From positions 1 to 64,000 of the forward strand of contig JANMCN010000301.1 of the NCBI GenBank assembly GCA_031361295.1: a stretch of DNA of 64,000 nt. Direction: 5' to 3'. The DNA is from JALZOC01 sp031361295 (GTDB taxonomy: Bacteria; Acidobacteriota; Vicinamibacteria; Vicinamibacterales; 2-12-FULL-66-21). This document shows positions 7,353 through 17,298 of this stretch, piece by piece. The first letter of the stretch is position 1. Each line of letters begins with the position of its first letter. The translations under genes and the position numbers were made by a program. The notes beneath the pieces are model-generated. The model worked only from the letters and a program-made list of their open reading frames with translations. It was not told the DNA's origin and searched no databases.

Positions 7353-8582
7353 TCAGAAAAAGTCCTTGAAGAGCGTCCGCAGTCGTCCCACCACCCAGTG
7401 CCCGGGCCCGACCGGCTGGGGCAGCTCGCCCAGATGGTTCCGGTGCGCATACATCACGAGGCCCACCGCCGTCGCGAACGCCGGGCTGTTCACGTGGTCG
7501 GCGAGGCCGCCCACCCCCGCGGGTGTGCCCCGGCGAACCGGCAGATCGAAAATCTGTTCCGCGATTTCGGCCATGCCCTCGAGCATCGCGCCGCCGCCGG
7601 TCAGCACGATTCCCGAGTTGAGCGATTTCTCGAAGCCGGCCTTCCGGATCTCGTCCCACAGCAGGTGAAAGACTTCCTCCGCGCGGGGCTGAAGGATCTC
7701 GGACAGGATCCGCCGGGCCATCACGCGCGGTTTCCGGCCGCCGACGCTCGCGACCTCCATCGTCTCGTCCTCGTCCACCATCGCCGACAGCGCACACCCG
7801 CAGCGACGCTTGATCTTTTCGGCGTCGGGAATCGGAGTTCTGAGGCCGACAGCGATGTCGTTGGTGAAGTGATCGCCTCCGACCGCGACGACCCCGGTGT
7901 GCCACAGGCTGCCCCGCTCGAAGATGGCGAAGTCCGTGGTGCCGCCGCCGATGTCCACCAGCGCGACGCCGAGCTCGCGCTCATCCTGCGTCAGCACCGA
8001 TTCGCTCGCCGCCAGCTGCTCGAGGACGGTCTCGATGACCGCTACGCCTGCCCGGTTCACGCACGCGACGATGTTCTGCGTGGACGATGCGCTGCCGGTC
8101 ACGACGTGAACGTTGACTTCGAGGCGCGTGCCCGTCATCCCGACAGGCGCCCCGATTCCATCCTGCTCGTCGACGACGAAGTCCTGAGGCAGGACGTGCA
8201 GGATTTCGCGGCCGCTCGGAAGCGCCACCGCCTTGGCGGCATCGATGGCCCGCCGCACGTCCTCGCGCGTGATCTCGCGGTTCTTTCCGGCGACCGCGAC
8301 AACCCCGCGACTGTTGAAGGCTTTGACGTGGGCGCACGAGAGCCCCAGGTGCACGGAGTCGATCTCGACGCCGGCGGTCAGCTCCGCCTCCTCGATCGCT
8401 TTCTTGATCGACTCGACCGCGGTCTCCAGGTTCACCACGACGCCGCGCCGGATTCCGCGCGAATCGGCGAGGCCGATCCCGATGATGTCGAGCCCCCCGT
8501 CGTCGGTCATCTCGCCGACAATGGCCGAGATCTTCGACGTGCCGACGTCCAGGCCCACCAGGTATCGTTCCTTACGTGCCAC
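7353..8582 (-). CDS. ftsA: Cell division protein FtsA
   Basis: FtsA is the actin-like ATPase that tethers FtsZ to the membrane. The 409-residue product starts with GTG, preceded by a purine-rich GGGGGA segment. The nucleotide-binding phosphate loops are visible as VGLDVGTSKI (residues 9-18) and VDIGGGTTDFAIF. The C-terminus ends in a short amphipathic, aromatic helix (GRLRTLFKDFF), which is the expected membrane-targeting sequence. The gene lies between ftsQ (87 bases upstream) and ftsZ, the standard order. Confidence 0.97.
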   Translation of the reverse strand: MARKERYLVGLDVGTSKISAIVGEMTDDGGLDIIGIGLADSRGIRRGVVVNLETAVESIKKAIEEAELTAGVEIDSVHLGLSCAHVKAFNSRGVVAVAGKNREITREDVRRAIDAAKAVALPSGREILHVLPQDFVVDEQDGIGAPVGMTGTRLEVNVHVVTGSASSTQNIVACVNRAGVAVIETVLEQLAASESVLTQDERELGVALVDIGGGTTDFAIFERGSLWHTGVVAVGGDHFTNDIAVGLRTPIPDAEKIKRRCGCALSAMVDEDETMEVASVGGRKPRVMARRILSEILQPRAEEVFHLLWDEIRKAGFEKSLNSGIVLTGGGAMLEGMAEIAEQIFDLPVRRGTPAGVGGLADHVNSPAFATAVGLVMYAHRNHLGELPQPVGPGHWVVGRLRTLFKDFF

Positions 8583-8669
8583 GAGGGTCCCCCTGTTTCT
8601 CGCAGGCCGCGCGGCCTGCAGTGCGCGTTCTCCACCACACGGTGCTGCCCGTCTCCCGCCCGCGGGAGG

Positions 8670-9497
8670 CTACTTCCTGCGCGAGGTCGCGCCCGGCCTG
8701 ACGTAGAGACGCTCGTCGAATCGCAGGTCCACGTAATCGATGACCGGCACCCGCTCCCGCAGGGCCGGCGCCAGATCCACGTACGACTGCAGGCGATCGA
8801 CGAAGCGATCCTCGCCAAGGCGCAGCAGCGCGGGATCCCCGTCGAGCATCACGACCGCGTCGTGCAGGTCGCTGACGTCGACCTGCGACAGCCGGCCGGC
8901 GAGCTCCTTCCGCTGGCCGACCGCCTCGATGACGCGCGCGGCCAGATCGGCCCGTCGCTCGTCCAGCGCCGCCTCGTTCGAGCTGGGTGCGCGGACGAGC
9001 CCATCGATGATGGGCAGGTCGAACTGGCGGTATTGCGGACCGAATTCGTCGATGACGGTCCCCTGACGGTCCACGAGGTACAGCTGCGTGCCGAGCCGCG
9101 ACACGCCGATGGGACGCCGTTCGCGCACGAACACTTCGATCGTGGACGGCAGGACCCGCCGCAGCGCGACCTCTGCAACCCACGGCGACTTGAGGAGTCG
9201 GCGGCGGAACGACTCGAGGTCGGCGGTCAGGATGCTGGTGCCTCGCAGCCCGGCGGCCAGCGCCTGGATCTCTCCGGACGACATCCGGTCGTTTCCGTGC
9301 ACTACGATGTGGCGTACCTGCAGCGACGAGGCGCTGACCACGAGGTCGACTGCCCGGTACATCGCGTACACGACGACGACGATGGACGCGACGACGCGCA
9401 CAGCCCGCCACGAGATCCGGCGGCGCCTGCCCTTCCGCCGCGACGGCTTCGAGCTGGCCCGACGGAAGTTCTTCTCCGGCCGTGCCTTGACGCTCAT
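8670..9497 (-). CDS. ftsQ: Cell division protein FtsQ (POTRA domain)
   Basis: FtsQ links cytoplasmic and periplasmic divisome proteins through the FtsQLB complex. The 275-residue protein has a very basic cytoplasmic tail (residues 1-32), one membrane segment around residues 32-50 (rich in Val, Ala and Ile), a POTRA domain at about 59-130 (VRHIVVHGNDRMSSGEI) and the FtsQ domain with RERRPIGVSRLG. Its ATG overlaps the murC stop codon in an ATGA junction, implying translational coupling. Confidence 0.94.
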   Translation of the reverse strand: MSVKARPEKNFRRASSKPSRRKGRRRRISWRAVRVVASIVVVVYAMYRAVDLVVSASSLQVRHIVVHGNDRMSSGEIQALAAGLRGTSILTADLESFRRRLLKSPWVAEVALRRVLPSTIEVFVRERRPIGVSRLGTQLYLVDRQGTVIDEFGPQYRQFDLPIIDGLVRAPSSNEAALDERRADLAARVIEAVGQRKELAGRLSQVDVSDLHDAVVMLDGDPALLRLGEDRFVDRLQSYVDLAPALRERVPVIDYVDLRFDERLYVRPGATSRRK

Positions 9498-10903
9498 GCG
9501 CGGTCTCCGCTGCGAACGCCGGAGCGCAGCGCGTCCAGGATGCGGTCCGCGACGGTCCCGATCGATCCCGCCCCGAGCGTCACGACGAGATCGCCGGCGC
9601 GTGCGATCCCCGACACCGCGAGCGGCAGGTCGTCGAGCGCGCGGACGACGTGGACCGGGCCGCGCGCGGTGCGCCGCACGGCGTCCGCCAGGGCATCGAC
9701 GGTCACCCCTGGGACGGGCGGCTCACCGGCCGCGTAGATCTCGGTGAGCACGACTTCATCCGCCCCCGCCAGCGCGGCGCCGAATTCCTCCATCAACAGC
9801 GCGGTCCTGGAATAGCGGTGCGGCTGGAACACCACCACCACCCGTCGATCGATCCCCGCGCGCGCGGCTGCAATCACCGCGGCGATCTCGGTCGGATGAT
9901 GTCCGTAGTCGTCCACGACCATCACGCCGTGCTCTTCACCGCGCAGCTGGAAGCGGCGTTCGGCGCCGTGGAAGTCGTCGAGCGCGGCCGCGATGCGGTC
10001 GAACGGCACCCCGACCTCGAGCGCCACCGCGACGGTCGCAAGAGCGTTCAGGAGGTTGTGCCTCCCCGGGACGCGCAGGTGCAGCGCCCCCAGCCGGACG
10101 ACGTCGCCCTTCCGTCGCTGCGCGACGTCACAGGTCGAGCCGAACGCCTCGAGCCGCATGCCGCGACCGACGACGTCTGCCGGATGATCGTCGAGCGCAT
10201 AGGTGATCACGCGGCGGCTCAAGCGGGGCAGGAGCTCGCGGACCGCCTGATCATCGGCGCATGCGATGACCGCGCCGTAGAACGGCACCATGTTTGCGAA
10301 GTCCGCGAACGCCTGCTGCAGCGTGGACCAGTCCCCGTAGCTTTCCATGTGCTCCCGGTCGATGTTCGTGATCACCGCCATCGACGGAGACAGCTTGAGG
10401 AACGAGCGATCGCTCTCGTCGGCTTCGACCACCATGAGCTCACCCCGCCCGAGCCGGGCGTTGCTGCCAAACGCGCTCAGGCGTCCGCCGATGACGGCCG
10501 TGGGGTCCAGCCCTGCCTGCTCCAGCACCAGCGCGATCATCGACGTCGTCGTGGTCTTGCCATGTGCCCCGGCGACGGCGATTCCGTATCGCAGCCGCAT
10601 CAGCTCCGCCAGCATTTCCGCCCGGGGGATCACCGGGATTCCCTGCCGGCGCGCCTCTGCCACCTCGACGTTGTCCGGGCCAATCGCGGACGAGACCACG
10701 ACGACATCGACGTTCCCGACGTGAGCGGCGTCGTGCCCGTGGCGCACCCGGACCCCGAGCGTCTCGAGGCGATCCGTGACGTCGGTTTGCTTCGCGTCGG
10801 ACCCTGACACGTCGTATCCGAGGTTCGCGAGCAATTCGGCGATGCCGCTCATGCCGATCCCTCCAACACCGACGAAATGAATCCTGCGAGTGCGGCCCAG
10901 CAT
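9494..10903 (-). CDS. murC: UDP-N-acetylmuramate--L-alanine ligase MurC
   Basis: MurC adds L-alanine to UDP-MurNAc, the first amino acid of the peptidoglycan stem. The product is 469 residues, the normal length. The N-terminal Rossmann motif HFVGVGGIGMSG (9-20) recognises the UDP sugar, and the P-loop GAHGKTTTTS (112-121) binds ATP. Later family landmarks include DEHP-like substitutions around VVEADESDRSF and the C-terminal VFQPHRYSRT. The gene starts 13 bases after murG and overlaps ftsQ. No murB or ddl follows, unlike in many dcw clusters. Confidence 0.97.
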   Translation of the reverse strand: MLGRTRRIHFVGVGGIGMSGIAELLANLGYDVSGSDAKQTDVTDRLETLGVRVRHGHDAAHVGNVDVVVVSSAIGPDNVEVAEARRQGIPVIPRAEMLAELMRLRYGIAVAGAHGKTTTTSMIALVLEQAGLDPTAVIGGRLSAFGSNARLGRGELMVVEADESDRSFLKLSPSMAVITNIDREHMESYGDWSTLQQAFADFANMVPFYGAVIACADDQAVRELLPRLSRRVITYALDDHPADVVGRGMRLEAFGSTCDVAQRRKGDVVRLGALHLRVPGRHNLLNALATVAVALEVGVPFDRIAAALDDFHGAERRFQLRGEEHGVMVVDDYGHHPTEIAAVIAAARAGIDRRVVVVFQPHRYSRTALLMEEFGAALAGADEVVLTEIYAAGEPPVPGVTVDALADAVRRTARGPVHVVRALDDLPLAVSGIARAGDLVVTLGAGSIGTVADRILDALRSGVRSGDRA

Positions 10904-10916
10904 TGCCTGCGCTGAC

Positions 10917-12004
<1,088 letters not shown>

Positions 12005-12008
<4 letters not shown>

Positions 12009-13138
12009 GCATCCGGTGCCGTCATCGTCGTCGTCACCACGTGCGTGGTCGACGCATGCTGGGAGACGTTGAGGAGGATGCCCATGCCAATCAGGTTGAT
12101 GAGCAGCGACGAGCCGCCGTAGCTCACGAACGGCAGGGGGATCCCCTTCGGCGGCACCAGCCCGAGGACGACGCTGATATTGAAGAAGGCCTGGAACGCG
12201 ACCATCGTGGTCAGTCCGATCGCGAGGAACGCCCCGAAGCGATCGGGGGCCCGCATGGCGGTGCGCATGCCCCGCCAGGCGATCACGCAGAAGCAGCCGA
12301 GGACGACCGTCGCGCCGATGAGGCCCAGTTCCTCGGCAATGACGGAGTAGATGAAGTCGTTGTGCGGCTCGGGCAGGAAGAAGAGTTTCTGGACGCCCTG
12401 CATGAGGCCCCGCCCGAACACGCCCCCGGTCCCCACCGCGATCATCGACTGCACCATCTGGTATCCGGCGCCCAGCGGGTCCGCCCAGGGGTGCATGAAG
12501 GACATGACGCGCCGCCAGCGGTACGGCGACATGGCGATGACCACGTACGACGCGGGCAGGGCAATCAGGATCAGCGTGAGCACGTACGCGTAATTGATCC
12601 CCGCCGCAAAGAGCATCACGGCCGCAATCATCAACACCGACACCGCGGTACCCAGATCCGGTTCCGCGAGGATCAAACCGACGAGGAGTGCCACGACCAC
12701 CCCGATCGGCAGCAGTACGGCCGGCGAGTCCGTGAGACGGTCCATGCGCCGCTCCAGCAGGGCGGCCATGAACACGATCACGACGATCTTGGCGAGCTCC
12801 GACGGCTGCACGCCAAGGGGACCGACACCCAGCCATCGACTCGCGCCGTTGACCGGACGGCCGAAGAGCACGGCGACCAGTGCGAGGCCCACCAGTCCGA
12901 CACCCGCCCAGACGAACGCCGGCTGCCGGTACGTCCGGTAGTCCACGCGCATCACGATCGGCATCAGGAAGAGGCCGAGCAGCGCCCACGTCGCCTGTTT
13001 GAGCAGGTACAGATACGGGTCGTGGTTCTTCTCGAGTGCGAGCACTGCAGACGAGCTGTAGACCATCACGACGCTCGTGCCCACGAGCAGCAGCGTGGCG
13101 GTGAACAGCAGCTTGTCGGATTTGAGCTTTCGCGCCAT
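12005..13138 (-). CDS. ftsW: Septal peptidoglycan polymerase FtsW (SEDS family)
   Basis: FtsW is the SEDS glycosyltransferase that polymerises lipid II at the septum together with FtsI. The 377-residue product from the ATG at 13138 has about ten hydrophobic segments. Landmarks are NGASRWLGVGP, GVQPSELAKI and AEPDLGTA in the first half, then the FLPEPHNDFIYSVIAEELG loop and PFVSYGGSS near the C-terminus, all typical of SEDS proteins. The open frame continues 45 residues upstream, but that extension lacks family features. It overlaps murG by four bases and is preceded by an unusual 265-base gap after murD. Confidence 0.96.
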
Positions 13139-13288
13139 AGATTCGTCTAAAGATCCGGCGCCGCCGCGCCGAGAAACGTTGTTGAACGGTACAGGTGCTC
13201 CCGGCAGGATGCAGCTGCGCACAAATGCACCGCCGGACCGGTGCAGCGGTCGTGCGGCGCGGCGCGCCGGCACGAACCGCAGGTCACC

Positions 13289-13414
13289 GTGAGCAGTCAG
13301 CAGTCATCAGCCGGACGGGGGCTAAGACACCACCCTCGCAGACCGGGGCAGCCTGCGTTCCCAGCGGACGGTTCTTCACCGCACCGACCGGACTGATGAC
13401 TGCTCACTGCTCAC
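13289..13414. repeat. Imperfect 26-bp inverted repeat between murD and ftsW
   Basis: The left arm (13289-13314) and the reverse complement of the right arm (13388-13414) match with one mismatch and one extra base. Both read GTGAGCAGT, then S, then AGCAGTCATCAG, then CCGG. The arms enclose 73 bases. The right arm contains the murD stop codon (13404-13406), so the element defines the last residues of MurD. It resembles a small non-coding palindromic insertion; no transposase is nearby. Confidence 0.75.
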
Positions 13415-14789
13415 GCGTGACGTTCCATTCCTCCTTGAGCCGCGAGACTTCCTGTTTGAACACCCGGCCGCGCTCGGCGTAGTCGCGGAACATGTCGAAG
13501 CTCGCGCAGGCCGGGGCGAGGACGACGGTCTGGCCTGGCTCGGCCGACGCGAATGCGGTTCTCACAGCCGCAGACATGTCGTTCGACTCGTGGACGGTGA
13601 TCTGCTGACCCAGGGCGGCGACGACCAGGGGCCGGGCCTCGCCGATCGCGACGACCGACCCGCGCCGGGCTCGGAGCGGCTCGAGGAGGTCCTCGAAATC
13701 GCCTCCTTTGAACCGGCCGCCCAGAATGACCACCACGCCGTGATCGAAGCTTTCGATCGCACGGCGTGCGGCCTCGATGTTCGTCGCCTTCGAATCGTTG
13801 ACGAACCGCACGCCTCCGACGACGCCCACCGGCTCGAGCGCGTGCTCGAGTCCGGTGAACCCTTCGACCGCCCGCGTCATCGCGTCGGGCTCGACGCCGG
13901 CGAGCGAGGCCACGGCGGCTGCCGCCAGCACGTCGGACACCAGGTGCCGGCCGAGCAGCCTGATGGCCGACACCGGTACCAGCGCCTGCTGCCCCGCACC
14001 GGTTCGCCGGACGATGGTGTCGCCGTCGAGCACGATCCCTTCGGGAAGCGCGCCGCGCAGCGAGAAGAGCAGCTGGCGCGCGCGTGGGCGCCCCGCCAGC
14101 GCCAGCGACGGCGGATCGTCGGCGTTCAGCACCGCCCAGTCGTCGGCCGTCTGCGCGGCGAATATGCGCGACTTCGCCGCCGCGTACTCGCCGACGTTGA
14201 CATGGCGATCGAGGTGATCCGGCGAGAAGTTCAGCAGCACCGCGATCCACGGACGAAACGTCTCAGTGCCTTCGAGCTGAAAGCTGCTCGCTTCGACGAC
14301 ATGGATCGTGTCCTCGGTCGAGTCGTCCACCTGCGCGCTGAGCGCCAGGCCGATGTTGCCGCCGACGAGCACCCGCCGCCCCCCGGCCTCGAGCATCCGG
14401 CCGGTGAGCGTTGCCGTCGTCGATTTCCCCTTCGTGCCGGTAATCGCCACGACGCGTCCCCGAAGCCACCTCGACGCAAGCTCCAGCTCGCCGATCACCT
14501 CGACGCCGGAGCGCCGTGCCGCCTCAATCGCGGACTGGCGCGTCGGAACGCCGGGGCTCATCACGACCAGATCCGCCCGGGTGAGCGTCTCCTCGCGGTG
14601 CCCGCCCAGTTCGAGGCCGATTCCGGCGGTACGCAGCCGGTCCGCGTCGTCGATCTCGCCGCGGACGTCGGTGAGCGTGACCGTGGCCCCGCGGCGGACG
14701 AGCAGTTCGGCCGCGGCGATGCCGCTCCGGGCGGCCCCGACGACCGTCACGCGCTTGCCGGCGACGGAGAAGGCAGGATGCGTGCTCAT
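13404..14789 (-). CDS. murD: UDP-N-acetylmuramoylalanine--D-glutamate ligase MurD
   Basis: MurD adds D-glutamate to UDP-MurNAc-L-Ala in the cytoplasm. The product is 461 residues from the ATG at 14789, which overlaps the mraY stop in an ATGA junction. The N-terminal UDP-binding motif is VTVVGAARSGIAAAELL (14-30). The ATP P-loop is ITGTKGKSTTAT (116-127), followed by SSFQLEGTETFRP and NFSPDHLDRH. The C-terminal domain has RFVNDSKATN and ILGGRFKGGDF. The last residues are encoded inside an inverted repeat, so the C-terminal tail may have been altered by that element. Confidence 0.96.
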   Translation of the reverse strand: MSTHPAFSVAGKRVTVVGAARSGIAAAELLVRRGATVTLTDVRGEIDDADRLRTAGIGLELGGHREETLTRADLVVMSPGVPTRQSAIEAARRSGVEVIGELELASRWLRGRVVAITGTKGKSTTATLTGRMLEAGGRRVLVGGNIGLALSAQVDDSTEDTIHVVEASSFQLEGTETFRPWIAVLLNFSPDHLDRHVNVGEYAAAKSRIFAAQTADDWAVLNADDPPSLALAGRPRARQLLFSLRGALPEGIVLDGDTIVRRTGAGQQALVPVSAIRLLGRHLVSDVLAAAAVASLAGVEPDAMTRAVEGFTGLEHALEPVGVVGGVRFVNDSKATNIEAARRAIESFDHGVVVILGGRFKGGDFEDLLEPLRARRGSVVAIGEARPLVVAALGQQITVHESNDMSAAVRTAFASAEPGQTVVLAPACASFDMFRDYAERGRVFKQEVSRLKEEWNVTREQ

Positions 14790-15880
14790 CGGAGCTTCAA
14801 CGTCGTGAGGCTGAACAGGGCGAAGATGATCGCGAGGATGACGAACCGCGTGATCACCTTCGGCTCGCTCCATCCGACGAGCTCGAAGTGGTGGTGGATC
14901 GGCGCCATCCTGAACACGCGCCGTCCGGTCGTCTTGAACGACGCGACCTGGATGATCACGGAGAGCGCTTCGATGACGAAGACCCCGCCGACGATGACGA
15001 GCAGGAATTCCTGCTTGATGAGCAGCGCGACGACGCCGAGTGCCCCGCCCAGGCCCAGCGAGCCGACGTCGCCCATGAAGATGTCCGCTGGATACGAGTT
15101 CCACCAGAGGAACCCGAGGCTCGCCCCCACCAGGGATCCGCAGAAGATCGTCAGTTCGGCCTCGGCCGAGTTGAGCTTCACGAGCTGCAGATACCGTGCG
15201 AACTCCGCGTGCGTCGAGAGGTACGCCAGCGCCGTGAATGCCGCGGCGGCAACCGCGAACACGCTGATCGCGAGGCCGTCGAGGCCATCGGTCAGGTTGA
15301 CCGCGTTCGTCGACCCGACCAGCACGAGCACCGCGAAGCCCGCGTAGAACCAGCCAAGGTCCGGAATCACGCGCTTGAAGAATGGAAAAATCAGCCGCGT
15401 ACTGTAGAGGGACGGTTCGTGGGCCTCGAGCACGAGCAGGGACACCCCCACCGCCACGGCCACGAGGATTTGCCACCCCATCTTGTAACGAGGCAGGAGG
15501 CCGTGATGAGAGCGGCGGACCACCTTGAGGTAGTCGTCCGCGAAGCCGATCGCGCCGAACGCCGCGGTCGCGAGCACCGCGATCCAGATGAACGGGTTCG
15601 TGAGGTCCGCCCAGAGCAGCGTCGGCAGCAGCGCCGACGTGAGGATCAGCAGCCCGCCCATCGTCGGGGTTCCGGCCTTGGTGCGGTGGGTCGCGGGGCC
15701 GTCCTGCCGGACCACCTGGCCAATCTGGAACTCCTGCAGCTTGCGAATCATCGCCGGGCCGACGAACAGGCCGATGATGAGCGCGGTCAGGCTCGCGCCC
15801 GCCGTGCGGAACGTGATGTATCGGAAGACGTTGAAAACCGCGAATGCCTTGTGGAGCGGGTACAGCAGGTGCAGCAGCAT
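14786..15880 (-). CDS. mraY: Phospho-N-acetylmuramoyl-pentapeptide-transferase MraY
   Basis: MraY transfers phospho-MurNAc-pentapeptide to undecaprenyl phosphate, forming lipid I. The 364-residue protein has about ten membrane segments. Catalytic and cofactor motifs are all present: THRTKAGTPTMGG (64-76), FADDYLK with D115/D116, NLTDGLDG (195-202) and the triple histidine MAPIHHHFE (HHH at 329-331). Its ATG shares one base with the murF stop, and its stop overlaps murD. Confidence 0.97.
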   Translation of the reverse strand: MLLHLLYPLHKAFAVFNVFRYITFRTAGASLTALIIGLFVGPAMIRKLQEFQIGQVVRQDGPATHRTKAGTPTMGGLLILTSALLPTLLWADLTNPFIWIAVLATAAFGAIGFADDYLKVVRRSHHGLLPRYKMGWQILVAVAVGVSLLVLEAHEPSLYSTRLIFPFFKRVIPDLGWFYAGFAVLVLVGSTNAVNLTDGLDGLAISVFAVAAAAFTALAYLSTHAEFARYLQLVKLNSAEAELTIFCGSLVGASLGFLWWNSYPADIFMGDVGSLGLGGALGVVALLIKQEFLLVIVGGVFVIEALSVIIQVASFKTTGRRVFRMAPIHHHFELVGWSEPKVITRFVILAIIFALFSLTTLKLR

Positions 15881-17295
15881 CAGGCGTACTCCGCCTTGAG
15901 CCGCTCGACCACCGCGTCCGCGCCAATGCCCCGTGAGGCTTTCACGAGCACGAGATCCCCCGGCCGCGCGCGGGTGATCGTCACGTCTGCGGCTTCCGCG
16001 CTCGACGCCACGTGGACCACAGCTCCCCGCGGCATGCCCGCGGCGACCGCCGCGGCGGCCATCGCCTGCGCGGGAGCGCCTCCGATCGTCACCAGCAGAT
16101 CGAGACCCGCGGCTGCGGCCGCGGCGCCAGATTCCTGGTGCAGCGCGGTGGCGTGGACGCCGAGCTCGAGCATCTCGCCCAGGACGGCGATCCTGCGGGC
16201 GCTGCCGGTGGCGCCCTTGAGCGTCTCGAGCGCGCGGCGAAGCGCGGACGGGCTCGAGTTGTACGAGTCGTCGATGAGCGTGAGGCCGCCCGGGAGGCGC
16301 AGCAGCTCGCCGCGGCGCCGCGCGGGCCGGAGGGTCGCGGCGGTCGCCGCGATCGCCTCGAGGGGCACGCCGAACTGGAGCGCCACGGCGGTGGCGGCGA
16401 GCACGTTCGACAGGTTCCCGAGACCGAGCAGCGACGTCTCCAGATCGAAAGCCCCGGCGGGCGTATGCACGCGGGCGCGCGTCCCGTCCAGGCCCCGCAC
16501 GTCCACCGAGGTCGCGCGGATGTCGGCGTGCGTCTCGACGCCGAATGTGACGAGCCTGCCTGTGAAGCTCGTGACGCGGCTGGCGATCCGAGCGTCGTCG
16601 GCATTCGCCACCAGGACGTCGGTGGGGCGCGCCTGTTCGAGAATCTCCGCCTTCGCGTCGGCGATCGCGTCCGCCGAGGTGAAGAAGCCAATGTGCGCGT
16701 CGCCGACGTTGGTCCAGACCCGCACCTCGGGCTCGGCGATCCCGACGAGGGCGCGGATTTCCCCCGGATGGTTCATCCCGAGTTCGACCACGGCCACGTC
16801 CGGGCGCGACCGCAGTTCCAGGAGCGACAGCGGCAGGCCGATGTGGTTGTTCAAATTGCCCTTGTTTCGATACACCTGGTGCCGCGTCGCGAGGAACTCC
16901 GCCGTCACTTCTTTCGTCGTGGTCTTCCCGGCGCTTCCGGTAATCGCCACGACCTTCGCACCCGAGCGACGCCGGACGTCGCGCGCCATGTCCTGGAGCG
17001 CCCGCGTCGTGTCCTCGACGAAAATGAGCGCCGGAGCGCGTCCGTCGCCGCGGCCGGGCGCGCCCGCGACGCCGCTCTCGTCGACGACCGCGCCGCGCGC
17101 GCCGTGCGCGAATGCATCGGCGACGAATCGATGCCCGTCGAACCGGTCGCCGCGGATGGCCACGAACAGGTCACCGGCGACGACGGCCCTGGAATCGATG
17201 GAAATCCCGTCCACGTCCTCGCCGTGGTTTCCGCCGATGAGCCGCCCCCTCGTGGCGGCCGCGACGTCTCCGAAGGTCAGCGGCACCCGGTCCAC
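15880..17295 (-). CDS. murF: UDP-MurNAc-tripeptide--D-Ala-D-Ala ligase MurF
   Basis: MurF adds the D-Ala-D-Ala dipeptide to finish the UDP-MurNAc-pentapeptide. The product is 471 residues and starts with GTG three bases after the murE stop. The N-terminal domain has ISIDSRAVVAGDLFVAIRG (31-49), the ATP-binding P-loop is ITGSAGKTTTKEV (118-130), and NKGNLNNHIGLPLSLL and LIDDSYNSSPSALRRAL follow, all family signatures. The C-terminal domain ends with DLVLVKASRGIGADAVVE. No ddl gene, which would supply the dipeptide, is seen in this window. Confidence 0.96.
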   Translation of the reverse strand: MDRVPLTFGDVAAATRGRLIGGNHGEDVDGISIDSRAVVAGDLFVAIRGDRFDGHRFVADAFAHGARGAVVDESGVAGAPGRGDGRAPALIFVEDTTRALQDMARDVRRRSGAKVVAITGSAGKTTTKEVTAEFLATRHQVYRNKGNLNNHIGLPLSLLELRSRPDVAVVELGMNHPGEIRALVGIAEPEVRVWTNVGDAHIGFFTSADAIADAKAEILEQARPTDVLVANADDARIASRVTSFTGRLVTFGVETHADIRATSVDVRGLDGTRARVHTPAGAFDLETSLLGLGNLSNVLAATAVALQFGVPLEAIAATAATLRPARRRGELLRLPGGLTLIDDSYNSSPSALRRALETLKGATGSARRIAVLGEMLELGVHATALHQESGAAAAAAGLDLLVTIGGAPAQAMAAAAVAAGMPRGAVVHVASSAEAADVTITRARPGDLVLVKASRGIGADAVVERLKAEYA

Positions 17296-17298
17296 CTG

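Noticed and set aside
12009..12989. N-terminal extension of the murG frame to about 690 codons
   Set aside because: The extension overlaps ftsW. The MurG start is fixed by the ATGA overlap with the ftsW stop and by the glycine-rich start motif.
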